Source of the DNA: Anodontia alba
Taxonomy: Eukaryota > Mollusca > Bivalvia > Lucinida > Lucinidae
DNA: 64,000 bases
Direction: 5' to 3'
Assembly (NCBI GenBank): GCA_964016985.1
Contig: OZ024824.1
Location: 48,401,587-48,465,586, forward strand
The position numbers and the translations under genes are program-made. The notes under the pieces are model-generated. The model had not been told where the DNA came from, did no database searches, and saw only the letters and a list, made by a program, of their open reading frames with translations. This document shows positions 1 through 12,924 of this stretch, piece by piece. Position 1 is the first letter of the stretch, and each line of letters starts with the position of its first letter.

Positions 1-610
1 TCCTGAAAAAAAAAAAGAAAACAAAAAAACACACTAAAAAAACACGTGAGCGTGCAAACCACATGAGCGTGCAAAATAAAGAATACACAGGGACTGTACT
101 GTACTTTTTTTTTAATCTGGAGCTGATTCATGTTGTTTGAAATGTATTATAATATGCTCAATGTATGATTCTTGCAATTAATGCCTGCAACGTGTCAAAC
201 TCAAACTGATAGAAAAACACGACCGGTCAATGAAAACAGCTATGCAAATGTGAATACGACTGGGCAAAACACTATGTAAAATTATCATGGCACAACAAAG
301 GTGAACCTTGCACCTGAAGAACCCTTTTAGTTTATTTATAAAAGATAGGTGACCATGCACCTGTATGAAGATGGCATGTACATACACATGTTCTAAACAT
401 GAGTGCTTTTTTGACGACTGACTATCGAGATATGAGCATTTAAAAACTTAACTGCAGCACTTTACAGAAGTGTCCCAGATTTTGACCTCAAGCCCCATCA
501 CGAGGCTTGAACCCAGGGTACATTCTTATAGAATCGCAGAAGACCCTTCTATATACACATGCTCCAAATATGAATGCCTCCTGTTGCGTGACTGTTGAGA
601 TATGGAAATT

Positions 611-635
611 AAAAAAAAAAAAAAAAAAAAAAAAA
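611..635. repeat. poly-A tract
   Basis: A run of 25 A residues. It may be the tail of a short retroposed repeat, but I could not define a body for it. Confidence 0.8.
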
Positions 636-1029
636 CACTTTATCGCAGTGTGACGCGCGCGTACACGTACCGTACGAGCTTTAGAACAGAAATAACAAAA
701 TTGGTAAATGCAACTAATAAAGCCAGTTTACTTTATAAAATTGGATTTTGGTGGAATCTTCATTGCAGAGACTTGTTAACCTGATGAAAGGTGATTATTA
801 TGCCTATGTTGAGAAAATTAAATATAATTTAAGTAGGATAGACATCTTTATCACATTTGTAACTTCGCACTCCATACATCCCATTTGTAGCTTTGCATGC
901 CATTTTTCACATAATACAGGTAAAATGTGCAATAATCATGCACATCTAAAGAAATGAAAAATACTGGTTGTAGACCAACCTAAAAACTGCCACCATGAAG
1001 AGACATACTGAATTTGAAAAAAAAATCAG

Positions 1030-1100
1030 TCTCTCCTTGATTCGAACTCAAGCCCGTGCGCGTGACAGCCGAAGATGCTAACCGTTACGCCACAAGTTCG
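1030..1100 (-). repeat. tRNA-derived SINE head
   Basis: The minus strand carries a type 2 Pol III promoter pair: an A-box-like GGCGTAACGGTTAGCA near 1090-1072 and a B-box-like GAGTTCGAATC near 1045. Spacing fits a tRNA-derived SINE head. I see no paired acceptor stem, so a functional tRNA is unlikely. Confidence 0.5.
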
Positions 1101-1407
1101 ATGCAAAAATGCGGCAAAATGAAGATACTTATCAATATTTACGATGCGGTTTTAAAAATCCTTTGAGAGCTAATCGAACACGCTCCCATATGTAAAAATC
1201 AAAAGCTATATTAAGAGACCGGCGCTGTTGCCGCGCCGGTCAATAACTGTTGCAGGAATAATTATTTTATCTCATTTTCGTTTAATGCATGTTCTATATT
1301 CATCAATATAGAAATTGTTATGGGCGACAACTATGAACTTTCTAATACGCGGACAGTAGTTTGCACGGTCTTTTTTTAGAATGACTAAGCTTTCTAAATA
1401 TATATTC

Positions 1408-1609
1408 TTACGACATGAAAGTCGTAACAAAGGAATGAAGCATAGCTGAAACAAAAAACATTTCCGGCTTGTCGTGGGATTCGAACTCGGTCTACCCGGA
1501 TTAAAATCTAATGCTCTAACCACTGAGCCAAAGAGTCGACTCTTTGTGAAGATAAACCTGCAAGCTCTGCGTAATCTGCCTGCCAAGGCAGATAATCGAA
1601 GGTAGGAGT
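1408..1609 (-). repeat. tRNA-derived SINE, copy 1
   Basis: On the minus strand a tRNA-like core (GGCTCAGTGGTTAGAGCA, then B box GAGTTCGAATCCC) sits inside a longer unit. The flanks match the next copy: ACGACATGAAA..CGTAACAAAG on one side, GCAGAT.ATCGAAGGTAGGAG on the other. The sequences where acceptor arms would lie do not pair, so this is a SINE rather than a tRNA gene. Confidence 0.65.
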
Positions 1610-1706
1610 GATAGTCCGTAACACTTCCCGCCTTCAAGGAAGTCATCATTTTTGATGACGCGAAGCCATTTTCGGCGAAATAGTGCTATCTCGGACAAGC
1701 CCTCAC

Positions 1707-1916
1707 CTTACGACATGAAAATCGCAACAAAGGAATGAAGCATAGCTGAAAAAAATTCCCGCCTATCGTGGGATTCGAGCCCGGTGTGCCCGGATAAAAA
1801 TCCAATGCTCTAATCACTGAGCCAAACAGTCGACTCACTGACGCATTAGTCAGGGAGTGAATATACACCTACAAGCTATGCGTAATCTGCCAAGGCAGAT
1901 GATCGAAGGTAGGAGC
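1707..1916 (-). repeat. tRNA-derived SINE, copy 2
   Basis: Second copy of the element at 1408-1609, same orientation and about 300 bp away. The tRNA-like core is slightly more diverged, with GGCTCGAATCCC at the B box. Both copies share their non-tRNA flanks, which shows the unit is longer than a tRNA. Confidence 0.65.
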
Positions 1917-1984
1917 TTGTGGGGTGGTGGGTGGGGGTGAGGGTAACTTCCTATATATGGCATAGTATGGATGTGCGTGTCGAA

Positions 1985-2320
1985 TAGCCCCCTTTTTCAG
2001 CGCTGCCAAGTATATGATTAGCCCCCTTTTTTCAGCAAAAAGTATATGATTGACCCCGAATTTTTCTGAATTAGTATATGAAAGGCCCTATTTTTCTGAT
2101 GTATCCCGGTACATGCACATATTTTTCGTTCAGAGATTTTTCGAGGTTGCTTGTTCTCTTGATATTCAATGAACTGACTGCTATATTTGTCTAACTACCA
2201 GCAATAAATGGCTACAAAAAAATCAAAGGGCAGTATATGAATGGGTCAACATTTCAGGACGATTTAGTATATGAATGGGTCCGTTTTTTCAAAGGCCAGG
2301 TATATGGGGTGGGTTTCGAA
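1985..2320. repeat. irregular GTATATGA motif array
   Basis: The motif GTATATGA, usually followed by a short G/C-rich word and a T run, recurs about six times (near 2011, 2041, 2073, 2231, 2265, 2299) at uneven spacing. No coding capacity is evident. Confidence 0.6.
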
Positions 2321-2728
2321 ATACTGGTTCGAACACCCGTACCACAATTATCCCCAAGTTATCCCCTCCCCCACTCCCATCCCCCCTCCACCCCTAGGGT
2401 AGGAGTAAAAGTCTGTAACAATATATCTTTATATGTGTAAAAAGAAAAGTAAACCGAGAATAAAGCATGTTGCAGGACTTTCAAAATGTCCCTCATATGG
2501 GTCTGATACAAAAGTTATATGCTATTTCATACAGTTATACGAGAATTATTTGGCATCTATAACAAAGCACCTAAACTCGGCGGCTGGATCGATCGCGGAT
2601 ACCTGAATCCAGATTCTTTGTGGGTGTACGTGGTGCCCGATCTAGGACATTTTGACCAGATGTCTTCGTGTTTCGTAACTTATTTCTTTAACAATATAAG
2701 TGATCATATATTTCTCCTTTCTTCCCAG

Positions 2729-2933
2729 TTTAATGAACAAACTAATGCCAGGCTGTATTAAGAAGATTGACAAGAAGGGAGGTGGTTTTGCTTTGATGCA
2801 GAATCTAGAAAGATTCCAGACGGCGGCAAAAGACTGGGGAGTTCCAGTGAGAGAAGTGTTCCAAACGGTTGACCTGTGGGAAAGAAAGAACATTCCACAA
2901 GTCACACTCTGTATACATGCTTTGGGAAGAGTA
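2729..2933 (+). CDS. calponin/transgelin-like protein, CH-domain exon
   Basis: Internal exon of an animal calponin-family gene; these actin-binding proteins (transgelin, Mp20, calponin) act in the muscle and cortical cytoskeleton. The 68 translated residues match the second half of a calponin-homology domain: LMNKLMPG near the start, then IFQTVDLW-like VFQTVDLWE and IHALGRV at the end. The acceptor follows a pyrimidine tract (..TTTCTTCCCAG, AG at 2727-2728). The donor GTATGT starts at 2934. The exon enters with one base completing a codon and leaves at phase 0. The joining terminal exon at 12925 also starts at phase 0 with the residues expected next. Upstream exons (N-terminal half of the CH domain) are not visible between 1 and 2728, so they probably lie outside the window. 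Confidence 0.88.
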
Positions 2934-3337
2934 GTATGTATATGCATTAGATGTTATACACGATATATTCATATGTTACACACTTTACATCATAACATAA
3001 GGCCATGTCCTCACTACTGCTCTCAATGAACCGTTTATGACGAATTGATACTTTCAGGGGAGATAAGTCTGTCAAAATAGTTTGGCCTTCCTTCTGAAAA
3101 AGGGGGTTACTCACAAAGGAAAACGTTGTCTCCCTTACGAAAAATGGCAGCAAATCTCCAGCTGTATCCATTCATCTTAAACGTATCTCTACTAACACGA
3201 AGCGTTTGTGGAACAAAAAGCGAAGCATTTTATTTAATCCACAAGTCAGAAAATCTACACAAGTACTGAATGACAACACATAAAATCCATGGGCGTCTAA
3301 AGTTCGCCGGTAGGTCGTACATCCTTAATCAAGTCGT

Positions 3338-3340
<3 letters not shown>

Positions 3341-3434
<94 letters not shown>
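3341..3434. repeat. (GT)n microsatellite
   Basis: About 47 GT dinucleotides with a single TT interruption near 3394. Alternating purine-pyrimidine tracts of this length can adopt Z-DNA and are usually length-polymorphic. Confidence 0.97.
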
Positions 3435-3435
<1 letters not shown>

Positions 3436-4134
3436 CTCCTTCAAAGGCACGTTTCTTTGCTATGACACAGAGGGCTAACAATGGAATCGGTTAGGTAAAC
3501 TTAACGGTAGAGCTGTATTTTTGTTTTCATATGTGGAATATTAAGGCGGGCTGTTAAGCCCGTCTATAGCTATGGTCTTCGACTTGATTTTGGGCCCGCT
3601 TCAGGTATCTCTATTCTAATAATTTTACGCTAGAAAAATAGTTCTCAAATTTCATTTATAGTTCCGAGAATTTATCCGCATTATACATTGCCAAAAGAAT
3701 CATAATAATCATTTTAGATTTATTCAAATTGAAAATGGCTTCAGTTTGCTTCTGAAATCAATACTTATACCTTCGACAACGGAACATTGATCAACGTGTA
3801 TAAACACATTACGTACATGTTAACAGCTGGTTAATTTACCTGGTAAAATGTCGCGTGCGCACTGACGAGTGAAATAAACGTGTCAATTATTGAGTTATTT
3901 TCAGTGAGAATGGATAATGTGATAAACAAGCCGTCATGTCATCTCAGTGCTTTACTTTATGAAGGTGACGATAGGTAACCTGTTCGCACTGTCTGTACAG
4001 TTAACTTGGTCCCAACAAAACAATAAAAACAAACATGATAACAAGACCGTTTTTCTCATAAAGCGGATTCCCGTCACTGTGCCACGTGAAGTTAATTAGG
4101 GTCACGCAGTTTCTTCTTGTGGGAACGGGCAACC

Positions 4135-4720
4135 CCATCTCAGCAGTGCAGATCCAGATCCGAGAGCCGAAGAACGGCCCGTCTATTAAGGGTTAACACT
4201 GTTTGCCAAAGTACAGGAACTTTTGTAAACTTACAACAAATAAAACAAACTTGACATCCCTTAACTTTCAAATGATTTTGTCCAATGGATCTGTCCGAAG
4301 GCATTTTTGGGACTTTGACAAACAGTGTAGACTCTGATCAGACGCCACAGAACGCGGCGTTACTGTTCATTTACAGTGCAGGATTTTGTTTTGCAAACTT
4401 ACATCGAACAAAACAAAACTGACACCACCTAAATTTAAGATAGTTCTGTCCAAAGACAGTTTGCGGACATTTGCAAACGGTGTAGACTCAGATCAGAACA
4501 CCGAGTTTGATCAGGGTCACCATTGTTTGCGTCCAAGGTACTTTTGAAATTGGCAAGCTGTGTAAACCCAGATCAGACGCCGCAGAATTAGTGCGCCGTC
4601 AGATTAGGATCGTCACTGTTTGCTTAATCTATAGGAATTTTTGTAGAGCTTACAACAAATAAAACAACTCTGACACTACTTAGATTTAAAATGGATCTGT
4701 GACTGTTTGTTATCCAACAT
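4135..4720. repeat. degenerate tandem repeat, units of about 150-250 bp
   Basis: Three to four diverged units share the blocks CACTGTTTGC, CTTACAACAAATAAAAC and GTGTAGACTCTGATCAGA in the same order. Spacing is uneven, so this is an old array. Confidence 0.6.
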
Positions 4721-4965
4721 CGCAAAATTGTGGTACATTCTTGTTTGGAAAGCTATCTTTTCCGAAATGTGGAGATGAAGATTTCATGGTAAAACAAGTT
4801 GTGCAATGTTCTGCGATGGATGACTGAAAACATCAGTCGAAGAAAATTAATTCATTACAGGGAGGTAAAAACAAAAGTAGTGTATCCCCACAGCTAAAAA
4901 GGGAAAGTCTCTACATCCTCCATGTGGTTGAGTTCCCTCAGTAAAAATAGACGCTTTGCAGAAAA

Positions 4966-4973
4966 CACACACA

Positions 4974-5013
<40 letters not shown>
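4966..5013. repeat. (AC)n microsatellite
   Basis: About 24 AC dinucleotides with one AT interruption. Confidence 0.97.
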
Positions 5014-5015
<2 letters not shown>

Positions 5016-6213
5016 AATTCAGTAGTGATCACTAGAACTAAAAGTACTTGCCTGTCGGCAGCAAATGCCAACTTTCCGGAGCCCGTTTGGTACGAAATCA
5101 AATTTCAAAGGGTGGCTCCTTTGCAAAAGCACTGCAAAGTAAAAAGAATTGTGAGCTAATTGCCCGCCTCTCAGTACTTCCAGTACTTTGATTTAATATA
5201 CGTTACCATTTGTTAAGTGCCGTACATGAATCATGTATGAAACCAGTCAATACATCTTTGCAAATAAATTCTGAAAAGAGAAATCATTTGGAAGCAAGAA
5301 ACACATCATATCAACGAAAACAGCAGACTCTGTATTATTGAGTCTGCTCATGAACTGAAATGTAATGTGCAACACAGTTCATGCATCCTAACCCAAGGTT
5401 CATCCACAAATATTAATTTTAAGTCAATTTATTTAATTTTTTTTTTTGCTTCAAAAAAAAATCTAAATAAGCTCACCCAGTGATCGCAAATAGCCGGAAA
5501 ATATAAAAGAGAAAAAAAGAGAAACACAACACTAAATAGCAAAAGAAACGAAGACTACCTTATGATTGTAAAACGACTCTAGTGTGTAAAACTTGCTTGC
5601 ATGTAAATCAACAACTGAGGGTATATTTGAATTATTTATATAGAAAGGAAGGCGGCAATGATCAGGAATCATTACAATTACCTTACATCTTCCGTCCAAA
5701 ATACGAAAGGGAAAGAAGGACACACTTAAAGCAACGGTACTACAATCAAAACACTTCAAGCAGAAAGCCAAAAGGACAATTTCTTTCCCAAAAATTGGCC
5801 AAATGGCTATCCTAAATAAACATTTCACCAGGACATACATGCAAAGACATACAATAACAGAAATAGTAAACCACAGCAAAACCACCGTCTTGGAACGGTC
5901 AGTAAAATATGACTTGGGGGCTTAAATCGATTTAACGTGGCCACAATTCTCGCCCTTAGTTCTCCCGTGGTATACACACGCCATTTTTTTAGTCCACGCG
6001 AAGGGTTCCTAACCCATCAGTGCAACATCTCCGAGAACATAAAAATCAAACGAATACAGAGATGAAACAATGATAAGGACTCGACAGCAAGAAATAACTT
6101 AAAGCTGAAGCAAAAGAAAACCAATAGTTGGAGTCAGGTGGGCCCGACCGGAGCCAGAGCAGCAGGTACCAACCGACTTACTTAAAAGTCTTCAGGCCCG
6201 ACCCGCCGACGTG

Positions 6214-7038
6214 AAACCAAAGAGGGAAGCAAAGTTATTAATCGTGATTGGGTTTGTTGATTTATTCCTCAATATAAAATATGCATGCACAAATTTGTGG
6301 ATAAAAACGTATAAGATATTTTTATTACAGCAGAAAAAATAAGGTACTAATCTTACTTTTCTTTGCAGTTTAGAAAACGTGCATTTCTTTTTTTGGATCA
6401 GTTTATAGGCTACAGTAAAGTGGGGAGACATTTCAAGGCTGCCACAAAGCACGTGACACCAGCTGTACTGAATATAAATAATTTTTAAATGAGGGATACT
6501 TTGAAAGCAAGAAGCGTGTCCAATAAATGAAAATAGCGGAAATCATAAAAGTTTTAAACCCGTTCCAAGCAACCAAGTAACCAAGAAACGTTTGTCGTAT
6601 ATTCAGCATTTTACACTCATATTTAAACCAAAGAGGGAAGCAAAGTTATTAATCGTGATTGGGTTTGTTGATTTATTCCTCAATATAAAATATTCATGCA
6701 CAAATTTGTGGATAAAAACGTATAAGATATTTTTATTGCATCAGAAAAAATAAGGTACTAATCTTACTTTTCTTTGCAGTTTAGAAAACGTGCATTTCTT
6801 TTTTTGGATCAGTTTATAGGCTACAGTAAAGTGGGGAGACATTTCACGGCTGCCACAAAGCACGTGACACCAGCTGTACTGAATATAAATAATTTTGAAA
6901 TGAGGGACACTTTGAAAGCAAGAAGCGTGTCCAATAAATGAAAATAGCGGAAATCATAAAAAGTTTTAAACCCGTTCCAAGCAACCAAGTAACCAAGAAA
7001 CGTTTGTCGTATATTCAGCATTTTTCACTCATATTTAA
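6214..7038. repeat. tandem duplication, period 411 bp
   Basis: Two adjacent copies, 6214-6624 and 6625-7038, start with AAACCAAAGAGGGAAGC and end with CACTCATATTTAAA. By eye they differ at about eight positions including a 1-bp insertion, so identity is near 98%. No ORF spans the unit. The low divergence suggests a recent event. Confidence 0.92.
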
Positions 7039-7401
7039 AGGAATATGTTCAACTGCAGTCACATTCCTACAATTCTAAAATTAAGGTGAATGGATAGACT
7101 TCGTGGATTTTCCGCTATTTCTGACAAGGAAGACAATGTTTGTGACTTCCTGTTTGCTTTCCTGTACACCAATTCCCTGCTCAAAAGGGATTTTCTCTAA
7201 AAGGAAAGATGCCTATCCATTTACCTCCATTACATTTATTTCTCAGTCTGACCTTACTAAATTAAGAATTGATTTTTTCTTTTTCGTTTCCTCGAGCCAT
7301 GAATAAAGAAAAAAAAAATGAAATGAAGGACTATGTATGATGCATGTAACGCTTTCATACACAATGGCGTCCTTTGTTTTGTTTTTGCTGTTTTTTCTCT
7401 C

Positions 7402-9195
7402 TTTTTTTTTAGCTCACCTGAGCTATGCTCAGGATGAGCTATTGTGATCAATTTTCGTCCGTCCGTCCGTGCGTCTGTCTGTCCGTCCGTTAACACTTTC
7501 AAACGATAACTCCTCCAAAGCCATTGATGTGATTCGTCCCTAATTTGGTAAGAATGTTGCTTTGGTAGAGGGATTTAAAAATAGCTAAAATTATGGTGAT
7601 CTGTCTCTTGGTTTGGTTGTCATGGCAACAGAAAGCACCCATAGACTTATAATGGGAAAATGGTTAAATTGCATTTTCTCCATAACCAGTGAAGTGATGT
7701 GAACCATATTTGGCAGTTATGATCATCTGATGATTGTCTACCCAGTCTATGTATTTTATGACCAGCAGCCATTTTGTTTGGTTGCCATGGCAACATTGAA
7801 TTTTAAAAAGGAATTATTTTAATGACAACTCTTTCAAAACCACTGAAGCAGTATGACTCTAATTTTGTACAAATGTTGCCTGGTTAAGGGCAATCCAAAA
7901 TAGCTAATATTATGATGATCTGGCTCTTGGTTTGGTTGCCATGGCAACAGAAAGCTCCTACAGACTTATAATAGAAAAAGGGTTAAATTGTATTTTAAAA
8001 AAGACATTTATTAAATGACAACTTAAAAACCACTGAAGCAGTATGATTCTAATTTCGTTCAAATGTTGCTTGGGTAAGAGCAATTCAAAATAGCTAAAAT
8101 TGCGGTGATCTGCCTCTTGGTTTGGTTGCCATGACAACAGAAATCTCCCATAGACTTATAGTGGGAAAACGGTTAAATTGCATTTTCTCTATAACCAGTG
8201 AAGGGATGTAAACAATATTTTGCAGTTATGATCATTAGATAATTGTTTACCCCGTTTATATGTTTGATGACCAGTGGCCATTTTGTTTGGTTGCCATGGC
8301 AACATTAAATTTTAAAAAAAGAATTTTTTAAATGACAACTCCTCCAAAACCACTGAAGTTGTAGGACTCTTATTTGGTACAAATGTTGCTTTGCTAAGGA
8401 CAATTCAAAATAGTGAAGTTTGGCGGTCTGCATCTTGGTTTGGTTGCCATAGCAACAAAAAGCTCCCAAAGACTTATAATGGGAAAATGGTTAAATTGCA
8501 CTTGCCCCATAACCAGTGAAGTAATGTGAGCCATATTTGGCAGTTATGATCAGCTGATGATTGTCTATCCAGTTTATATGTTATATGACCGCTGGCCATT
8601 TTGTTTGGTTGCCACGGCAACATTAAATTTTGAAAAAGGACTTTTTCAAATGACAACTTTGAAACCACTGAAGCAGTATGACTCGAATTTGGTACAAAAG
8701 TTGCTTGAGTAAGTGCAATTCAAAATAGCTAAAATTATGATGGTCTGCCTCTTGGTTTGGTTGCCATGGCGATAGAAATCTCCCATTGACTTTTAATGGG
8801 AAAATGGTTAAATTGCATTTTTATGCCTCGTCACAAAAAGTGGCAAGTGTATTGTTATACCGTCCGAAATTTTGATTGTCCGTCCGTCTGTCCGTGCGAA
8901 CATCCAAGGTTTAGGGGCTATTTTGGGGCTATTTTGGGCATAATTATGAGGTATTTTGAGGTTAATTCAGTTTAAAATGCATTAGCTAGCCCCTCAACCA
9001 AAAACTAATAATTTGAAGAAGAAGAATGTGTAGAAAACACATTATTCTTCTTCAAAACCAAGAACTGCTTAAATGATGATCCTTTCATTAGTTGCAGTGA
9101 CAGCATTGAAAACATAATGCATAACAAATGCATATCTGCATTGGTTATTTCACTCAATGAATGAGCGAGCCGTGGCCCGTGGGCCTCTTGTTTTT
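7402..9195 (+). repeat. bivalve-type repeat array 1 (X-box units)
   Basis: Head at 7402-7495: AGCTCACCTGAGC, then GAGCTATTGTGATC and CCGTCCGT tracts. The core is degenerate units each carrying the palindrome GTTGCCATGGCAAC or a near match, eight times between 7616 and 8773. The tail at 9160-9195 reads TGAGCGAGCCGTGGCCC then GGGCCTCTTGTTTTT. Head, core and tail look like one mobile unit with an internally expanded core. No transposase is visible, so it is probably non-autonomous. Confidence 0.75.
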
Positions 9196-9325
9196 TGTTG
9201 TTGTTGTTTTTTGTTTTTTTTTTGTTTTTGTTTTTTTGTTGTTTTTTTTTTTTTTTTGGTTTTGTTTGGGGTTTTTTTTTTCTGTTTTTTGTTTGTTTGT
9301 TTTTCTGTGTGTGTTTTTTTGTGTT
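9196..9325 (+). repeat. T/G-rich low-complexity tract
   Basis: A T-rich stretch with GTT and TTTG words separates the tail of one repeat copy from the head of the next. Phe/Val-rich ORFs across it are low-complexity artefacts. Confidence 0.85.
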
Positions 9326-9327
9326 TT

Positions 9328-12300
9328 AGCTTATCTGAGCCAAAGGTTCAGGACGAGCTATTGTGATCACTTCCCGTCCGTCGTCCGTCTGTCCGTCCGT
9401 TCGTCCACACTTTTGAACGACTTATCCTCTGAAACTCTTGGGCCAATTTTCTTCAAACTTCATTAGCCTTCCGTCAAAGGGTGATTGACAGTTTGTACAA
9501 ATGGTCAAGGTCCGTTAAGTAAGATGGCCGCCAAGCCCATATATGGTAAAAACACTAAAAATATTCTTCTCCAAAATTGAGAAAGCTTTGAGGCTGAATC
9601 TTGGTATATAGCATCGGGGACTCAAGGTCTACCAAGTTTGTTCAAATGATGACCCTAGATTGACATCTGACCTTTTTACGGCAAGGTCAAATTCGCATCC
9701 CTATGGGGAAATATTTAAAAGTCATTTCTCAAGATGTGTAAAAGACTAATGGCTGAAACCTACAATGTACGATCAAAGTAGCAAACCCTTTAAGTTACAA
9801 TCACAATTTTGTCTCCCGGGGTATCTGCCCTTGCACCTGGGATATTTACATGTATAAAATCTCGTAACTTCTAAGCGTCTTCTTCTTTGAAACAGCTCGA
9901 CCAATTTTCACCAGATTTTACATTGGATCTTCTGTCGAAGGTGTATTATCATTTTGTGCAAACAGTTCTGCCTCATTAAACAAGATGGCGGCCATGCTTA
10001 TATATAGTAAATACACTTAAAAATCTTCTTCAGAACCAAGAAAGCTTCAAGGCTGAACCTTAGCATTGGGTACTCAAAGTCTACCAAGTTTCTTCAAATA
10101 ATGACCCTAGTTTGAACTTTTTATGGCAAGGTCAAATTTGCACCCCTATGCATTTGTATGGGGAAAACATTGAAAATTCAGTTTCTCAAAATGTATTAAA
10201 GACTTATGGCTGAAACTGACAATGTGTTATCAAAGTAGCATACCCTTTCAGTTACAATCAAAATTTTGTCCCCCGGGGTTATCTGCCCTTGCCCCTTGGC
10301 TTTATACATGTTTAAAATCTTGTAATTTTAATATGTCTGCTTCTCTGAAACAGCTTGACCAATTTTCACCTGATTTCACTTTTGGCCTTCTGTCGAAGGG
10401 GTATTATTAAATTGTTCGAACTGTCCTGCTTCATTAAACAAGATGGCCGCCACGCCCATATATGGTAAAAAAACACTTAAAAATATTTTTCTCCAGAACC
10501 AAGAAAACTTCAAGGCTGAATATTGGTTTGGTCTATAGCACTGACGACTCGTCTACAAAATATGTTCAAATGATGACCCTAGGTTGACGATAGACCATTT
10601 ACGACAAGATCAAATTTGCATCCCTAAGCATTTGTATGGGGAAAATATTGAAAATAAATTTTCTCAAAATGTATTAAAAAACAATGGCTGAAACTTACAA
10701 TGTATGATCAAAGTAGCAAACCCTTTAAGTTACAATCAAACGTTTGTCCCGGGTTTATCTGTTCTTGCCCCTGGGCTTTCTACATATATAAAATCTCGTA
10801 ACCTTTAAACGTTTTCTTTTTTGAAACAGCTTGACCAATTTTCACCAGATTTTGCATTGGGCCTTCTGTCGAAAGGGTATTATCAATTTGGTCAAACGGT
10901 TCTGCATCATTAAACAGGATGGCCACCATGCTTATATATGGTAAAACACTTAAAAGTCTTCCTCTTCAGAACCAAGAAAGTTTAAAGGCTGAATCTTAGT
11001 ATATAGCATTGGGGACTCAAAGTCCATCAAGTTTCTTCAAATGATGATCTTAGGATGACCTTCGACCTTTCTATGGCAAGGTCAAATTTGCATCTCCATA
11101 TTTTTGTATGGGGGAAATGTTAAATCATTTTCTGAAAATGTACCAAAGACTAATGGCTGAAATTTGCAATGTATGATTAAAGTAGTAAAACTTTTTAGTT
11201 ACAATCAACAGTTTCCCCTGGGAGTTATACGCCCTAGCCCCTTGGCTTTGTACATGTTTAAAATCATATACTCTTCAAACGTCTTCTTCTCTGAAACCGC
11301 TTGACCAATTTCACCAGATTTCACATAGAGCCTTCTGTCAAACGGATACTGACAATTTGTTCAAATGGTTCTACACCACTGAACAAGATGGCCGTCATGC
11401 CCATATGTGGTAAAAAACACACTTAAAAATCTTCTTCATCAGAACAAAGAAAGCTTTGAGACTGAATCTTGGTACATAGCATTGGGGACTCAAGGTCTAC
11501 TAAATTTGTTCAGATTATGATCCTAAGCTTTTATGACAAGGTCAAAATTATGTCCCTATATAAAAGGTTGAAAAATCATTTTTTTAAAAAATGTTTTGAA
11601 GACTAATGGTTGAAACTTACAATGTATGATTAAAGTAGTTAAAGGTGTTAGTTACAATCTAAAATTTATCCGTTTGGGGTATATGCCCTTTCCCCGGGCT
11701 TTGTACATGTATAAAATCTTATAAATCTTTAAATGTCTTCTCTGTAACCGCTTGCCAATTTTTTTACCAGATTTCACATTGGGTCTTCTGTCGAAATGGT
11801 ACAAGGTCAAAATTGTGTCCCTATATAAAAGGTTGAAAAATCATTTTTTTAAAAATGTTTTAAAGACTAATGGTTGAAACTTACAATGTATGATAAAAGT
11901 AGTTAAAGGGGTTAGTTACAATCTAAAATTTATCCGTTTGGGGTATATGCCCTTTCCCCGGGCTTTGTACATGTATAAAATCTTATAAATCTTTAAATGT
12001 CTTCTATGTAACCGCTTGCCAATTTTTCACCAGATTTCACATTGGGCCTTCTGTCAAAACGGTACTAACAGTTTGTTCAAATGGTTTTGCACTATTGAAC
12101 AAGATGGCTGCATGGTAAAACAAAACACTTAAACTTCTTCTTCTGCAGAACCAAAACAGCTTTGAGGCTGAATCTTGGTATATAACAGCGGGGACGCGAG
12201 GTCCACCAAGTTTGTTCAAATGATGGTTTTAGGATGGCCTTTGACCTTTTACACGGCACTGTCAAATTTCTGTCCCAGATGCTGTGGCAATACTGGAAGA

Positions 12301-12378
12301 ATGTTACATGGCATCTGCAGATATGCAATGGCTGTTTTACTCAGGTGAGCGAATCTTGGCCCATGAACCTCTTGTTTT
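9328..12378 (+). repeat. bivalve-type repeat array 2 (units of about 460 bp)
   Basis: Head at 9328-9410 (TTTAGCTTATCTGAGCC, GAGCTATTGTGATCAC, CCGTCCGT tracts). About six core units each contain ACCAATTTTCACCAGATTT, AAGATGGCCGCCA, ATATATGGTAAAA and GACTAATGGCTGAAAC at roughly 450-480 bp spacing. The tail GTGAGCGAATCTTGGCCC..CCTCTTGTTTTT ends near 12378. It has the same head/tail grammar as array 1 with a different core sequence. Confidence 0.75.
11538..12067. repeat. recent 265-bp duplication inside array 2
   Basis: Blocks starting AAGGTCAAAAT at 11538 and 11803 are nearly identical for about 265 bp, far closer than the other core units are to each other. This is a late unit-amplification event. 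Confidence 0.75.
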
Positions 12379-12924
12379 TATTCATGCTTGATGAAACGGA
12401 AACATCAAAATCAATTCTTATAATCAATTTTCTGTTTGAAATTTTCATAAGTTCGCATCGTATTTAGGCCTTTAAAGTGGCTGGTCGGTGCGCAGCAAGA
12501 ATGTTTAATTTGGTTCGGGTTTTTACCAGAGCTGAGTACATAACGCGTTCTTGGCGATCTTTCAAATTTACATAGACTGACAGGAGATTAAATTATAGTG
12601 GGATAATTAAGAACAAGAAAAGGTTCATGATGTATATTATTTCATTTAAGATACAAATTAAAAGCCAAAGTAAGGAAAGAAATAATCATTTTCTTAGTTT
12701 ATGCTTTTGAATGAAAGCAAGATTATCGGCGAATTGTCGTACCTCTGGTGTTGGGTTTTACCGCAAGTAGTGCAATCGTAGGCGGGGCATCAGATGTTTT
12801 TGTTTCATCGGAAAATGAATGAAATTTGTCCAGCAATCAGACAACACGAAAACGCATAAATTTAAATAAAATTAATTATATAGCAATAACAATAATAATA
12901 AAATGCATATGTGGATGTTTGCAG

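Larger units (their letters stand above)
2934..12924 (+). other. 10 kb intron of the calponin-like gene
   Basis: Defined by donor GTATGT at 2934 and acceptor TTTGCAG ending at 12924, with matching phase 0. It is filled with repeats listed separately. In 3435-4130, 5014-6213, 7040-7400 and 12376-12924 I see no coding exon or recognisable element. Confidence 0.8.

Noticed and set aside
480..545. B-box-like GGGTTCAAGCC on the minus strand
   Set aside because: No A box or second copy; too weak to call a SINE.
1455..1535. Possible tRNA gene with clear A and B boxes
   Set aside because: Acceptor positions do not pair and a second copy 300 bp away shares non-tRNA flanks, so it is a SINE.
9157..9466. 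Phe/Val-rich plus-strand ORFs
   Set aside because: Translation of a T/G low-complexity tract between two repeats.
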